Assembly: GCA_017442805.1 (NCBI GenBank)
Contig: JAFRZA010000025.1
Span: 1-64,000, forward strand
Length of the DNA: 64,000 nucleotides
DNA from: Erysipelotrichaceae bacterium
GTDB taxonomy: Bacteria; Bacillota_I; Bacilli_A; Erysipelotrichales; Erysipelotrichaceae
Direction: 5' to 3'
Shown here: piece by piece, positions 35,598 to 43,938 of the stretch
How positions within the stretch are numbered: the first letter of the stretch is position 1
How the letters are laid out: every line of letters begins with the position of its first letter
Notes under the pieces: generated by a model
The model's input: only the letters and a program-made list of their open reading frames with translations
Database searches by the model: none
What the model was told of the DNA's origin: nothing
Translations under genes and position numbers: made by a program

Positions 35598-35626
35598 ATT
35601 ATCTGTTTATTTCCGGCATTTGTCAA
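35598..35626 (-). promoter_or_regulatory. Promoter of the Crp-ABC operon
   Basis: -35 TTGACA (35621-35626, perfect), 17-base spacer, -10 GATAAT (35598-35603). The strongest consensus promoter in the window. Confidence 0.8.
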
Positions 35627-35660
35627 TTTTAATGCCCGAGATTTCCTATTAACCGCAAGA

Positions 35661-35681
35661 AAAACTGCCACAGGCAGTTTT
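35661..35681 (-). terminator. Terminator after the HAD phosphatase gene
   Basis: AAAACTGCC and GGCAGTTTT, 9-bp stem with a 3-base loop, followed by TCTTG on the minus strand. Confidence 0.75.
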
Positions 35682-35688
35682 CATTAAT

Positions 35689-36459
35689 TTAAATCAGTTT
35701 CAGATGCTTCAACGCCCTGTAAATGCCGTCATCGTCGATATCCGGAGCGACATAGTCAGCAACTTTCTTCAGTTCCTCAACCGCATTCCCCATGGCAACG
35801 CCATAACCGGCTGCCTTCAGCATGCTTTCATCATTGAAGCTGTCGCCGAAGGCCATGGTTTCTTCTCTGGAAAGATTATGCTTACTGATGTACTTCTCAA
35901 TGGCTTCCGCCTTGCCTCCGGCATTATAGACGATGTCGACCGCATAGGGATTCCAGCGGGCAAAGACAGCGTTGGGAAGATACTGCCTGATCTGTTCCTC
36001 CTCTTTTCTGCTTACATAGGCCACCCCGTTAAGCAGTCTTTCTCCATTATAGGTACCTACCACCCCGGTGGGAATGTCAAGCTCATCAGTGACCTCAAGC
36101 ACCTGTTTGCTGAAACAGTTCAGGATCAGTTTTTCCGAGGTCGCCAGCATGGTCGGAACGATCTTCATGTTGAAGAAACTGACCAGCTCCTGAGTCTGCT
36201 GTTCATTCAGATAGTCTATCTCTACCGGATTCAGTTCTTCATCGAAATAACCCTGGCCGTTATCAGTATAGTAACCGTCAAAATCCAGATCGAATTCTTT
36301 AATGCCTTCCATCTCGCCGATGTTTCGCCCCGTGCAGCAGATCCTCTTTATGCCCTTTTCCTTAAGAAGGCGCAACGCTTCCCTGGTGGAATCCAGCACC
36401 GGCACGCCGGTATGGGAAAGGACCGTTCCGTCCAGATCAAAGAAGATGACCTTAATCAT
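35689..36459 (-). CDS. HAD-superfamily phosphatase, Cof type
   Basis: 256 residues. Motif I FFDLDGTVLS at the N-terminus, motif II CCTGRN, motif IV GDSFNDESML. Type IIB cap. Cof-type enzymes hydrolyse sugar phosphates or cofactor phosphates; the substrate is unknown. ATG at 36459 has AAGGAAGA upstream and overlaps the end of the methyltransferase gene by 8 bases. Confidence 0.87.
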   Translation of the reverse strand: MIKVIFFDLDGTVLSHTGVPVLDSTREALRLLKEKGIKRICCTGRNIGEMEGIKEFDLDFDGYYTDNGQGYFDEELNPVEIDYLNEQQTQELVSFFNMKIVPTMLATSEKLILNCFSKQVLEVTDELDIPTGVVGTYNGERLLNGVAYVSRKEEEQIRQYLPNAVFARWNPYAVDIVYNAGGKAEAIEKYISKHNLSREETMAFGDSFNDESMLKAAGYGVAMGNAVEELKKVADYVAPDIDDDGIYRALKHLKLI

Positions 36460-37666
36460 GACGATCTTCCTTTCTTTCAATCTGCAGAACATAGAACTTC
36501 AGGTATTCGGTTTCGCCGTTGCACCTCAAGACCGGATGGTCGGGACTCTGCGAGCCGACATGTATCGTCTTAAAGCTTATGCCTTCCATTTCCGCCGCTT
36601 CCCTGAGCATTCTTTCGAAGTTTTCCTTCTCCATGAAGCGCGAACAGGAACAACTGATCAGATAACCGCCGTCTTCCAGCAGTTTCATGGCCTTGCGGTT
36701 GATCTCCAGATAGCCGTTATAGGCGTGATCGATGGTTCTTCTGCTTTTGGTGAAGGCGGGAGGGTCAAGAACGATCAGATCGTATTCTCCTCTTTTACAT
36801 TTATTAAGATAATCAAACACATCATCCTGGATAAAGGTGATTTTCTTTTCCAGTCCGTTCATCAGGGCATTCTGATAACCCTGATCCAGGGCGGTCCGGG
36901 AAACGTCGACGGCAGCCACCTCTTTGGCACCGCCCTTGGCCGCATTGAGCGCAAAGCCGCCGGTGTGACTGAAGCAGTCCAGTACCTTTAATCCCTCAGC
37001 CATCTTCTGAAGATAAAGACGGTTGAATTTCTGATCGAGAAAATAGCCGGTCTTCTGACCGTTGGCGTAGTCCACGCCTATTCTGATGCCGTTTTCGGTT
37101 ATGACCGTTGAAACAGGCAGATCGGCATTGCCGTAAAAACCCTTATGCAGCGGCAGGCCTTCCTTTTCTCTTGCTCTGATGTCATTGCGTTCGTAGACGG
37201 CTTCAATCAGCACGTTTCTTTTCTGATACTCTTCATTGAGCAGTCGGTAAAGAAGCTGTTTTCTCATTTCCACCCCGGCACAACTGATCTGACTGACCAG
37301 CACATTGTTGTAGCGGTCAGCCGTCAGTCCGGGCAGACCGTCGGCTTCGCCGTAGATCACCCGGCAGTTATCCTGCGAGCCCGCCATCTTCTGCTCTCTC
37401 ATGCTGATGGCCTGAGCGATCCGGTTACGGAAGAAGTCTTCATCGATGGTCTGATTCTGATCAAAGGTCAGAATGCGGACCGCGATGTGGCTGACAGCCG
37501 AATAAAAGCCGGAGGCTACAAAAGCGCCGTCTTCGCTGATGATGTCAGCGATGTCACCGTCCCGGATCTCCTCATCGGCAGAGATCAGGTTATTGCGGAA
37601 CATCCACAGCTGACCGTTTTCCAGATATTTTCTTCCCGTATCGGATACCGTTACTCTTCTGTTCAT
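36452..37666 (-). CDS. 23S rRNA (cytosine) methyltransferase, RlmI/RlmK-like
   Basis: 404 residues. N-terminal PUA domain, then an EEHEE-like linker and a Rossmann SAM domain with VLDCFSHTGGFALNAA near residue 225 and the LDPPAF motif. RlmI makes m5C1962. The exact target is inferred. The start at 37666 was chosen because the first ATG at 37702 lies inside the -10 element. Confidence 0.86.
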   Translation of the reverse strand: MNRRVTVSDTGRKYLENGQLWMFRNNLISADEEIRDGDIADIISEDGAFVASGFYSAVSHIAVRILTFDQNQTIDEDFFRNRIAQAISMREQKMAGSQDNCRVIYGEADGLPGLTADRYNNVLVSQISCAGVEMRKQLLYRLLNEEYQKRNVLIEAVYERNDIRAREKEGLPLHKGFYGNADLPVSTVITENGIRIGVDYANGQKTGYFLDQKFNRLYLQKMAEGLKVLDCFSHTGGFALNAAKGGAKEVAAVDVSRTALDQGYQNALMNGLEKKITFIQDDVFDYLNKCKRGEYDLIVLDPPAFTKSRRTIDHAYNGYLEINRKAMKLLEDGGYLISCSCSRFMEKENFERMLREAAEMEGISFKTIHVGSQSPDHPVLRCNGETEYLKFYVLQIERKEDRHD

Positions 37667-37690
37667 TTCCGTGTCTTTTCTTTCCCTGTC

Positions 37691-37720
37691 ATTATAAACC
37701 AATTACCCTGATTGTTTGAA
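37691..37720 (-). promoter_or_regulatory. Promoter of the RlmI-like/HAD pair
   Basis: -10 TATAAT (37691-37696), spacer of 18, weak -35 TTCAAA (37715-37720). The 14 bases TTGGTTTATAATGA are shared exactly with the nfnA promoter. Confidence 0.5.
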
Positions 37721-37725
37721 AAGAA

Positions 37726-37747
37726 AAGGTCTGCACTCACAGACCTT
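37726..37747 (-). terminator. Terminator after nfnB
   Basis: AAGGTCTG and CAGACCTT form an 8-bp stem with a 6-base loop, followed by TTCTTTTC on the minus strand. Confidence 0.75.
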
Positions 37748-37754
37748 AGCATTC

Positions 37755-39143
37755 TTATTTCCCGGAAAGGTATTCGTCAATGCCTCTGGCTGCCGTCTTT
37801 CCGGCACCCATGGCCAGGATCACGGTCGCGGCGCCGCTGACGGCGTCGCCCCCCGCGAACACTCCCTTTCTGGTCGTCTCGCCGTTTTCCTCTCTGGCGA
37901 TAATGCAGCCATGGGAATTGACTTCCAGGCCCTGCGTCGTTGAGGTCAGCATCGGATTGGGCGAAGTTCCCAGCGACATGATGACGGTATCGCAGTCAAT
38001 GACATATTCCGAACCCGGTACCTCTACCGGTCTTCTTCTGCCGGAAGCGTCCGGTTCGCCGAGTTCCATTTTGATGACCTTCATACCCCTGACCCAGTCG
38101 TTTTCATCAGTCAGTATTTCAATGGGATTCTGTAACAGATCAAAGATGACGCCTTCTTCCCTGGCGTGGTGTACCTCTTCCCTGCGGGCCGGCAGTTCCG
38201 CTTCACTGCGGCGGTAAACGATGTGCGTCTCCGCGCCTAAGCGCAGGGCCGTACGGGCGGCGTCCATGGCGACGTTGCCCCCGCCGACCACAACTACCTT
38301 CTTGCCGCATCTGATCGGGGTATCGGAATCCTGACGGTAAGCCTTCATCAGGTTATTGCGGGTCAGAAATTCATTGGCGGAATAAACGCCGTTGGCTATT
38401 TCTCCCGGTATGTTCATGAACTTGGGTAGCCCGGCGCCGGTGCCGATGAAGACGGCGTCATAACCCTGCTCGTCGAGCAGTTCATCAATGGTTATGGAAC
38501 GTCCGACGATGACGTTGGTTTCAAATCTGACGCCCAGCTTTCTGATCTTTTCAATCTCCGGCTTGACGACCGCGTCCTTGGGCAGACGGAATTCGGGAAT
38601 GCCGTAGACCAGCACGCCCCCGGGCTGATGGAAGGCTTCAAAGACGGTTACCTGATAGCCCATCAGCGCCAGATCGCCGGCGCAGGTCAGTCCGGCCGGA
38701 CCGGAACCGACAATGGCGACCTTCTTGCCGTTAGGCTCACCTGCCTTGGCAGCCTGATAATCGTTATTTCTGGCCCAGTCAGCCACGAATCTTTCCAGTT
38801 TGCCGATAGAAACGGGTTCACCCTTGATGCCGCGGATGCACTTGCCTTCGCACTGGGTCTCCTGCGGACATACCCGGCCGCAGATTGCCGGTAAGGCGCT
38901 GGCCTGCGCGATCACATCAGCGGCAGCCTCGAAGTTTCCTTCTCTGATCTGCCTGATGAAGGCGGGAATGTTGATGGAAACCGGGCACCCCTGCTGACAC
39001 AGGGGATTTCTGCAGTTAAGGCAGCGCGATGCTTCGGCAACCGCTTCTTCTTCATCATATCCCAGGCAGACTTCATCAAAGTTGGTGGCTCTTGCCCTGG
39101 GGTCCTGCTCACGGACCGGTACTCTCTTGGTCAGATCCATCAT
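37755..39143 (-). CDS. nfnB: NADH-dependent ferredoxin:NADP+ oxidoreductase, large subunit (GltA-like)
   Basis: 462 residues. N-terminal 4Fe-4S Cys clusters (CLNCRNPLCQQGC, CGRVCPQETQCEGKC), two Rossmann motifs (VGSGPAGLTCAGDLALMGY, VVGGGNVAMDAAR) and FAD sites. Alone it resembles the GltD-type glutamate synthase small subunit, but pairing with an FNR-like gene directly upstream is the NfnAB arrangement: electron bifurcation between NADPH, NADH and ferredoxin. Confidence 0.87.
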   Translation of the reverse strand: MMDLTKRVPVREQDPRARATNFDEVCLGYDEEEAVAEASRCLNCRNPLCQQGCPVSINIPAFIRQIREGNFEAAADVIAQASALPAICGRVCPQETQCEGKCIRGIKGEPVSIGKLERFVADWARNNDYQAAKAGEPNGKKVAIVGSGPAGLTCAGDLALMGYQVTVFEAFHQPGGVLVYGIPEFRLPKDAVVKPEIEKIRKLGVRFETNVIVGRSITIDELLDEQGYDAVFIGTGAGLPKFMNIPGEIANGVYSANEFLTRNNLMKAYRQDSDTPIRCGKKVVVVGGGNVAMDAARTALRLGAETHIVYRRSEAELPARREEVHHAREEGVIFDLLQNPIEILTDENDWVRGMKVIKMELGEPDASGRRRPVEVPGSEYVIDCDTVIMSLGTSPNPMLTSTTQGLEVNSHGCIIAREENGETTRKGVFAGGDAVSGAATVILAMGAGKTAARGIDEYLSGK

Positions 39144-40021
39144 GCTGCCTCCTTCCTATCACAACAGCCGCAGTGATGCTCTTCGTATTCATGCATAGCA
39201 GCTGTTTCCTCTTCCTTATACTGTCTGGCTCTCTTCATGGCCAGATCATAATCAACCAGATGACCGTCGAATTCCGGACCGTCGACGCAGGCGAACTTCA
39301 CCTTGCCGTCAACGACGATGCGGCAGGCGCCGCACATGCCGGTTCCGTCGATCATGATCGGATTCATGGAGACAACGGTGGGAATGCCCAGTTCCTTGGT
39401 GCACAGACTGGTGAACTTCATCATGATCACCGGTCCGATGGCGACGCAGCGGTCGTAATGCCTTCCTTCTTCACTGACCAGTTTTCTGACCATGTCGGTG
39501 CCCACACCCTTCATGCCGTAGGAACCGTCATCGGTCGTGATGAAGACGTTTTCGGCCACCGAGCGCATCTGTTCTTCATAGAAGATAAGATCCCTGCTGC
39601 GGGCCGCCATGATGACATCGCATTTAACACCATGCCGGGACAGCCACTTGACCTGCGGGTAGACCGGGGCAATGCCGACACCGCCGCAGACAAACAGATA
39701 ATGCATCTTCCTCAGTTCTTCAGGATCCTCATTGACGAAATCCGAGGGACGGCCCAAAGGACCGACAATGTCAGTCAGGCATTCGCCTTCCTTCAGTTCG
39801 CTTAACCGGGCGGTGGAAACGCCGACGACCTGGAATACGATGGTTACCGTCTCCTTCTCCCTGTCATAATCACAGATGGTCAGCGGAATTCTTTCCCCCA
39901 TTTCGCCGGTGCGGACGATCAGAAACTGACCGGGCTGGCACCGTCTGGTGATGTAAGGCGCTTCGATCTCCATCAGCCAGTTCTTTTCCGACAGATGTTG
40001 TACTTTCAGGATTCTGTACAT
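39140..40021 (-). CDS. nfnA: NADH-dependent ferredoxin:NADP+ oxidoreductase, small subunit (FNR-like)
   Basis: 293 residues. FAD domain (RIPLTICDYDREKETV), NAD(P) domain (FVCGGVGIAPVYPQVKWL) and C-terminal [2Fe-2S] ligands (CGACR ... C). Matches the NfnA/SudB type; sulfide dehydrogenase is an alternative name for related pairs. It overlaps nfnB by 4 bases, and AAGGAG precedes the ATG. Confidence 0.87.
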   Translation of the reverse strand: MYRILKVQHLSEKNWLMEIEAPYITRRCQPGQFLIVRTGEMGERIPLTICDYDREKETVTIVFQVVGVSTARLSELKEGECLTDIVGPLGRPSDFVNEDPEELRKMHYLFVCGGVGIAPVYPQVKWLSRHGVKCDVIMAARSRDLIFYEEQMRSVAENVFITTDDGSYGMKGVGTDMVRKLVSEEGRHYDRCVAIGPVIMMKFTSLCTKELGIPTVVSMNPIMIDGTGMCGACRIVVDGKVKFACVDGPEFDGHLVDYDLAMKRARQYKEEETAAMHEYEEHHCGCCDRKEAA

Positions 40022-40050
40022 TATTCCTCACTCCTTGTCATTACTCAATC

Positions 40051-40056
40051 ATTATA
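40051..40056 (-). promoter_or_regulatory. -10 element of nfnAB
   Basis: TATAAT 30 bases before nfnA; no good -35. It carries the same TTGGTTTATAATGA context as the RlmI-like promoter. Confidence 0.45.
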
Positions 40057-40113
40057 AACCAAACACACCGCCATTCCCATTGCTTCACACTGTTCAAGGA
40101 CCGCTATTTACAG

Positions 40114-40119
40114 TAAAAT
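40114..40119 (+). promoter_or_regulatory. -10 element of the flavodiiron gene
   Basis: TAAAAT 26 bases before the ATG at 40146; the -35 is not clear. Confidence 0.35.
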
Positions 40120-40145
40120 GAAAGTACCTGATAGGAGGATAATCA

Positions 40146-42152
40146 ATGCATAATACTAGAAGAGTTCTCGATGATCTGCTCTGGGTCGGAGCGGATGACC
40201 GCAGACTGTCCTGTTTTGAAGGCGTCTATGACGTCCCCAACGGCGTATCCTACAACTCATACTTACTGCTGGATGAAAAGACGGTGCTGTTTGACACCTG
40301 TGACCACGCCGTGGAAGTCCAGTTTCTGGAAAACGTCGCCTACGGTCTTAATGGCCGCAAGCTCGACTATCTGGTCGTCCATCACATGGAACCCGACCAT
40401 GCCGCCACTCTGGAAGCCTTATATCTGCGCCATCCGGAAGTCACCATCGTCTGCAACGCCAAGATCGCCACGCTGATCGACCAGTTCTTTGAAACCGACA
40501 TGTCGGCGCACATAAAGACCGTCAATGAAGGTGACATTCTGAATACCGGAAAGCATGAACTGACCTTCGTCAATGCACCAATGGTCCACTGGCCGGAAGT
40601 CATGTTCAGCTATGACAAAACTGACGGCATTCTCTTCTCGGCTGACGCCTTCGGTACCTTCGGAGCTCTGAACGGGCATCTGTTTGCCGATGAAGTCGAC
40701 TTCTTCCGCGATTATGTCGATGAAGCCAGAAGATACTACACTAACATCGTCGGCAAGTACGGTCCGCAGGTCCAGAATGTCCTTAAGAAGGCCGGATCGC
40801 TGGACATCCGGTACGTCTGCCCGCTGCACGGCTTTGTCTGGAGAAGAAACTTCGCTGACTTCCTGGAGAAATACGACGCCTGGAGCAGCTACCGTCCGGA
40901 GGTAAAGGGCGTCTGTCTGGCTTACGCATCTGTATACGGTCATACCGAAAACATGATCAACATCCTGGCCGGCAAGCTTTCCGAGAAAGGCATTCCGGTC
41001 GAGATGTTCGACACTTCCGTCATCCCGGCCAGCCACATTCTGTCAGCCTGCTTCAAGTACAGCCACCTGGTCTTTGCCTCAACGACCTATAACGCCGGCA
41101 TCTTCGTGACCATGGAAGCCCTGATTCACGACATCGTCAATCACTCATTGCGCAACCGCCGCATCGCCTTACTGGAAAACGGCTCCTGGGGACCCACCAG
41201 CGGCAGGCTGATGCATGAGCTGCTGGAGAAACTTCCGGGTGTCAGCTTCATCAATGAACCGCTGACCATCAAGTCAGCCGTCAAACCTGAAACCCTGGAT
41301 CAGCTGGAAGCGCTGGCTGAAACCATCGCAGAAGAAATCAGACCCAGCCGCAAGGCCGAGTCAGCACCGGCTCCGGTCATCAACAATACCCTGGAAGTCG
41401 CCAATGAAGCCTTCTTCAACTTCACCTACGGCGTTGAGATCGTCACTACCAGAGTCAACGGTACTGATTACGGCTGCGTCATCAACACTGCCATGCAGGT
41501 AGCCGCCGGTGATGAGAAGAAAGTCGCCATCTCGGTGATCAATCAGAACCATACCAGAAAGATGATCGAAGAATCCGGTGTTTTCAATGTCTCCGTGCTG
41601 ACCGAGGAAGTGCCCTTCTCCCTGCTGGAGCGCTTCGGCTTCCATTCCGGCAGAGACACCGACAAGTTCGAAGGCCTGGATTACGATAACCGCACTGCCA
41701 ACGGCGTGCGTTACATTCCAGAATACACCAATGCCATCTTCAGCTGCGAAGTCATTCACAGCGTTGACCTCGGCGCCTCCACTCTGTTTGTCGGCAAGGT
41801 CATTGAAGCGGTTAAACTCTCCGATAAGCCCAGCTGCACCTACGGCTATTACCACGCTCACATCAAGCCGAAGAAAAAGGCCGAACCTGAACAGAAGGAA
41901 GGCTGGCGCTGCAAGGTCTGCGGCTACTTCTATGAAGGCAAGGATCTGCCGGAAGACTTCATCTGCCCGCTGTGCAATCACGGAGCTGAGGAATTCGAAT
42001 ATGTGCCGGCCGTCACCGTAAAGAAAAAGAGAGGCTTCATCTGCCAGGTCTGCGGACACTTCGAGGAAACGGACGCCGACAGGCTGCCTGATGATTACCT
42101 CTGCCCGATCTGCAATCACGGTCCCGAGGACTTCGAGCCGGCAGAACAGTAA
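40146..42152 (+). CDS. Flavodiiron protein with flavin-reductase and two rubredoxin-like domains
   Basis: 668 residues. The N-terminal beta-lactamase-like diiron domain holds the ligands (HHMEPDHAATLE, then MVHWPEVMF, SADAFG, CPLHGFVW). A flavodoxin domain follows (about 258-395, YASVYGHTENM), then a flavin-reductase-like domain (about 415-570), and two short rubredoxin-like domains (CKVCG ... CPLC; CQVCG ... CPIC). Reduces O2 to water or NO to N2O in anaerobes; the extra domains would let it take electrons directly. AGGAGG ribosome site. Faces nfnAB from across a divergent promoter region. Confidence 0.92.
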   Translation: MHNTRRVLDDLLWVGADDRRLSCFEGVYDVPNGVSYNSYLLLDEKTVLFDTCDHAVEVQFLENVAYGLNGRKLDYLVVHHMEPDHAATLEALYLRHPEVTIVCNAKIATLIDQFFETDMSAHIKTVNEGDILNTGKHELTFVNAPMVHWPEVMFSYDKTDGILFSADAFGTFGALNGHLFADEVDFFRDYVDEARRYYTNIVGKYGPQVQNVLKKAGSLDIRYVCPLHGFVWRRNFADFLEKYDAWSSYRPEVKGVCLAYASVYGHTENMINILAGKLSEKGIPVEMFDTSVIPASHILSACFKYSHLVFASTTYNAGIFVTMEALIHDIVNHSLRNRRIALLENGSWGPTSGRLMHELLEKLPGVSFINEPLTIKSAVKPETLDQLEALAETIAEEIRPSRKAESAPAPVINNTLEVANEAFFNFTYGVEIVTTRVNGTDYGCVINTAMQVAAGDEKKVAISVINQNHTRKMIEESGVFNVSVLTEEVPFSLLERFGFHSGRDTDKFEGLDYDNRTANGVRYIPEYTNAIFSCEVIHSVDLGASTLFVGKVIEAVKLSDKPSCTYGYYHAHIKPKKKAEPEQKEGWRCKVCGYFYEGKDLPEDFICPLCNHGAEEFEYVPAVTVKKKRGFICQVCGHFEETDADRLPDDYLCPICNHGPEDFEPAEQ

Positions 42153-42160
42153 ATGACAAA

Positions 42161-42188
42161 AGAAAGATGTGGAACTCCACATCTTTCT
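42161..42188 (+). terminator. Bidirectional terminator between the flavodiiron and aldolase genes
   Basis: AGAAAGATGTGG and CCACATCTTTCT, perfect 12-bp stem with a 4-base loop. The plus-strand side is followed by TCATA, so termination is best for both convergent genes by stem strength. Confidence 0.75.
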
Positions 42189-43061
42189 TCATATCTGAGG
42201 TTCAGAGAACAGCGTGATGGCTGATCTTACTTTTTCTCTGACCGCTTCCCTCATCAGCACGGCCAGTTCATGGACTTTCCAGAATTTCACCGGGTCGCTG
42301 GCAAAGGCGCCCTTTACGGCGTTGGAAGCCGCCAGCGAGGCATAGGTGTAGTAATTTATCTTACGCACGCCGTTTCTGATGACCTTGGCGTAGTCTTCTT
42401 CGTTGATCCCCGAAGATCCGTGCATGACCAGCGGTATGCTGGTCTTTTCGGCGATTTCATGAAGCAGTTCAATGTCCAGTACCGGTGGTTCCTTGTAGAT
42501 GCCGTGGGCATTGCCGAAGGAACAGGCCAGCATGTCCAGTCCGGTTCTGGCCACGAAATCGCCCGCCTGATCGGGATTGGTATAGTTTTCCCGCTTGACC
42601 AGGCGTTCTTCCATTATCATGTCATTTCTCAGGGTATTGCCGGCCATCTTGCCCAGTTCGCCTTCCACCATGACATTATATTTGCGGCCCATCTCCACCG
42701 CCTTTAATGTATTGGCAATGTTTTCCTCGTAGGGAAGCGCCGAGCCGTCATACATGATGGAGGTAAAGCCGATGTCGATGGCCTTCTTAAGATAATCCAG
42801 GTCAACGCCATGGTCCAGATGCACGGCTACCGGCACTTTGGCTCTCTCGGCGTACTGCATCATCACCGGGCCGATCTCATCCAAGGTCACGATGCCCCTG
42901 GTTTCATGAGAGGTCGCAAACTCAATAATGATGCCCTGGTTGACGTCTTCCGCCGCCAGGATGATCCCCTGCAGCATGGACAGCGTCGTGACATTGAAGG
43001 CACCGACACCGATGTGCTTTTCAACGGCGTTATCGATCAGTTCTCTTGTGGTTACCAGCAT
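42189..43061 (-). CDS. Class II fructose-bisphosphate aldolase family
   Basis: 290 residues of the zinc-dependent class II type: VPVAVHLDHGVDLDYLKKAI with the zinc His and DH pair, VMVEGELGKM, and SFGNAHGIY. Could be fructose- or tagatose-bisphosphate aldolase; sequence alone does not decide. It has its own promoter and shares a terminator with the flavodiiron gene. Confidence 0.88.
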   Translation of the reverse strand: MLVTTRELIDNAVEKHIGVGAFNVTTLSMLQGIILAAEDVNQGIIIEFATSHETRGIVTLDEIGPVMMQYAERAKVPVAVHLDHGVDLDYLKKAIDIGFTSIMYDGSALPYEENIANTLKAVEMGRKYNVMVEGELGKMAGNTLRNDMIMEERLVKRENYTNPDQAGDFVARTGLDMLACSFGNAHGIYKEPPVLDIELLHEIAEKTSIPLVMHGSSGINEEDYAKVIRNGVRKINYYTYASLAASNAVKGAFASDPVKFWKVHELAVLMREAVREKVRSAITLFSEPQI

Positions 43062-43088
43062 AACAATTTTCTCCGTATTTCTGATTTG

Positions 43089-43097
43089 ATTGTATCA
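43089..43097 (-). promoter_or_regulatory. Extended -10 promoter of the aldolase gene
   Basis: TGA-TACAAT on the minus strand 28 bases before the start; weak -35. Confidence 0.4.
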
Positions 43098-43119
43098 CAT
43101 ATCATTAATGGATACCCGA

Positions 43120-43791
43120 TTACCTGAGGGTCTTCAGATATTCCTTGTGTTCATCAGTCACCCGGAAGCTCTCAATGGCTTTCTGAATGGCCTTCTTATG
43201 GCACCAGTCGTCAAGCCGGTGCTCTTCAAAGACGCCGATGGCAGCGTCGTACTGCTTGGCCAGCGCTGTGGCGAAGTACCAGGCGATCATCATCTTCAGG
43301 TAGTAGTCATCACCCTCTTTGGATGCTACCCAGTCGAGATACACCGGCTTGAAATCATCATCCAGAAATTCATTCATCAGCATTCTCATTCCAAATCTTG
43401 AGGTATAGACATGATCGGAATCGATCCATTTTCGAATCAGCGGCAGCAGTCTTTCATGGTTCTTCTTGAAGGACTTGGGAGAAGACTGGTCGCAGACCGG
43501 CCAGCAGTCGATGTAGGGAAGAAAGCATTCAGTCTCCCTGACGCATTCATCGAAGTCCTTTATCTGGGCGATCAGAAAGAAATGAACGAGGTTTTCCTCG
43601 TAATACTGATGCGGCAGTTCTTCCATGAACTCTTTCCCTTCTTCGGTTCCGAAGACTTCTTTCGCAATCTTTCTCATCTCCGGAGTCCGCACTCCCAGTA
43701 TCCTGTCCCTGGAAATGTTGGGGACGAGATTACTCTGGAAGTCCCGGTATTCATCATCCTTATGCTCAATCAGTCTTTCGTATACCGTCAT
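43120..43791 (-). CDS. DNA alkylation repair-like protein (AlkD/HEAT family)
   Basis: 223 residues of HEAT-like helical repeats, with the family start NLVPNISRDRILGVRTPEMR and WPVCDQSSPK then a repeat of WIDSDHVYTSRFGMRMLMNE. AlkD-type proteins remove alkylated bases; not all members are glycosylases. AAAGGAG precedes the ATG at 43791. Confidence 0.8.
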   Translation of the reverse strand: MTVYERLIEHKDDEYRDFQSNLVPNISRDRILGVRTPEMRKIAKEVFGTEEGKEFMEELPHQYYEENLVHFFLIAQIKDFDECVRETECFLPYIDCWPVCDQSSPKSFKKNHERLLPLIRKWIDSDHVYTSRFGMRMLMNEFLDDDFKPVYLDWVASKEGDDYYLKMMIAWYFATALAKQYDAAIGVFEEHRLDDWCHKKAIQKAIESFRVTDEHKEYLKTLR

Positions 43792-43828
43792 AGTCTTCTC
43801 CTTTCCGAAGAATCGCATATCTGGTTAA

Positions 43829-43837
43829 ATTATAACA
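43829..43837 (-). promoter_or_regulatory. Extended -10 promoter of the AlkD-like gene
   Basis: TGT-TATAAT on the minus strand, followed by the leader to the ATG at 43791. A small inverted repeat (TGTCC-CTGT-GGACA, 43845-43858) lies directly upstream. Confidence 0.5.
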
Positions 43838-43938
43838 GTTTCAGTGTCCCTGTGGACATTGCTTAGCGGTCAAGGCATGATCAGCGTTACACACTGTTAT
43901 TTATGATATGATATTAGCAGACAAGGAGGGTATGGATT

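Noticed and set aside
40081-40110. A Rex-like TTG-N12-CAA site before the flavodiiron gene
   Set aside because: Only the outer trinucleotides match; the inner Rex bases do not.
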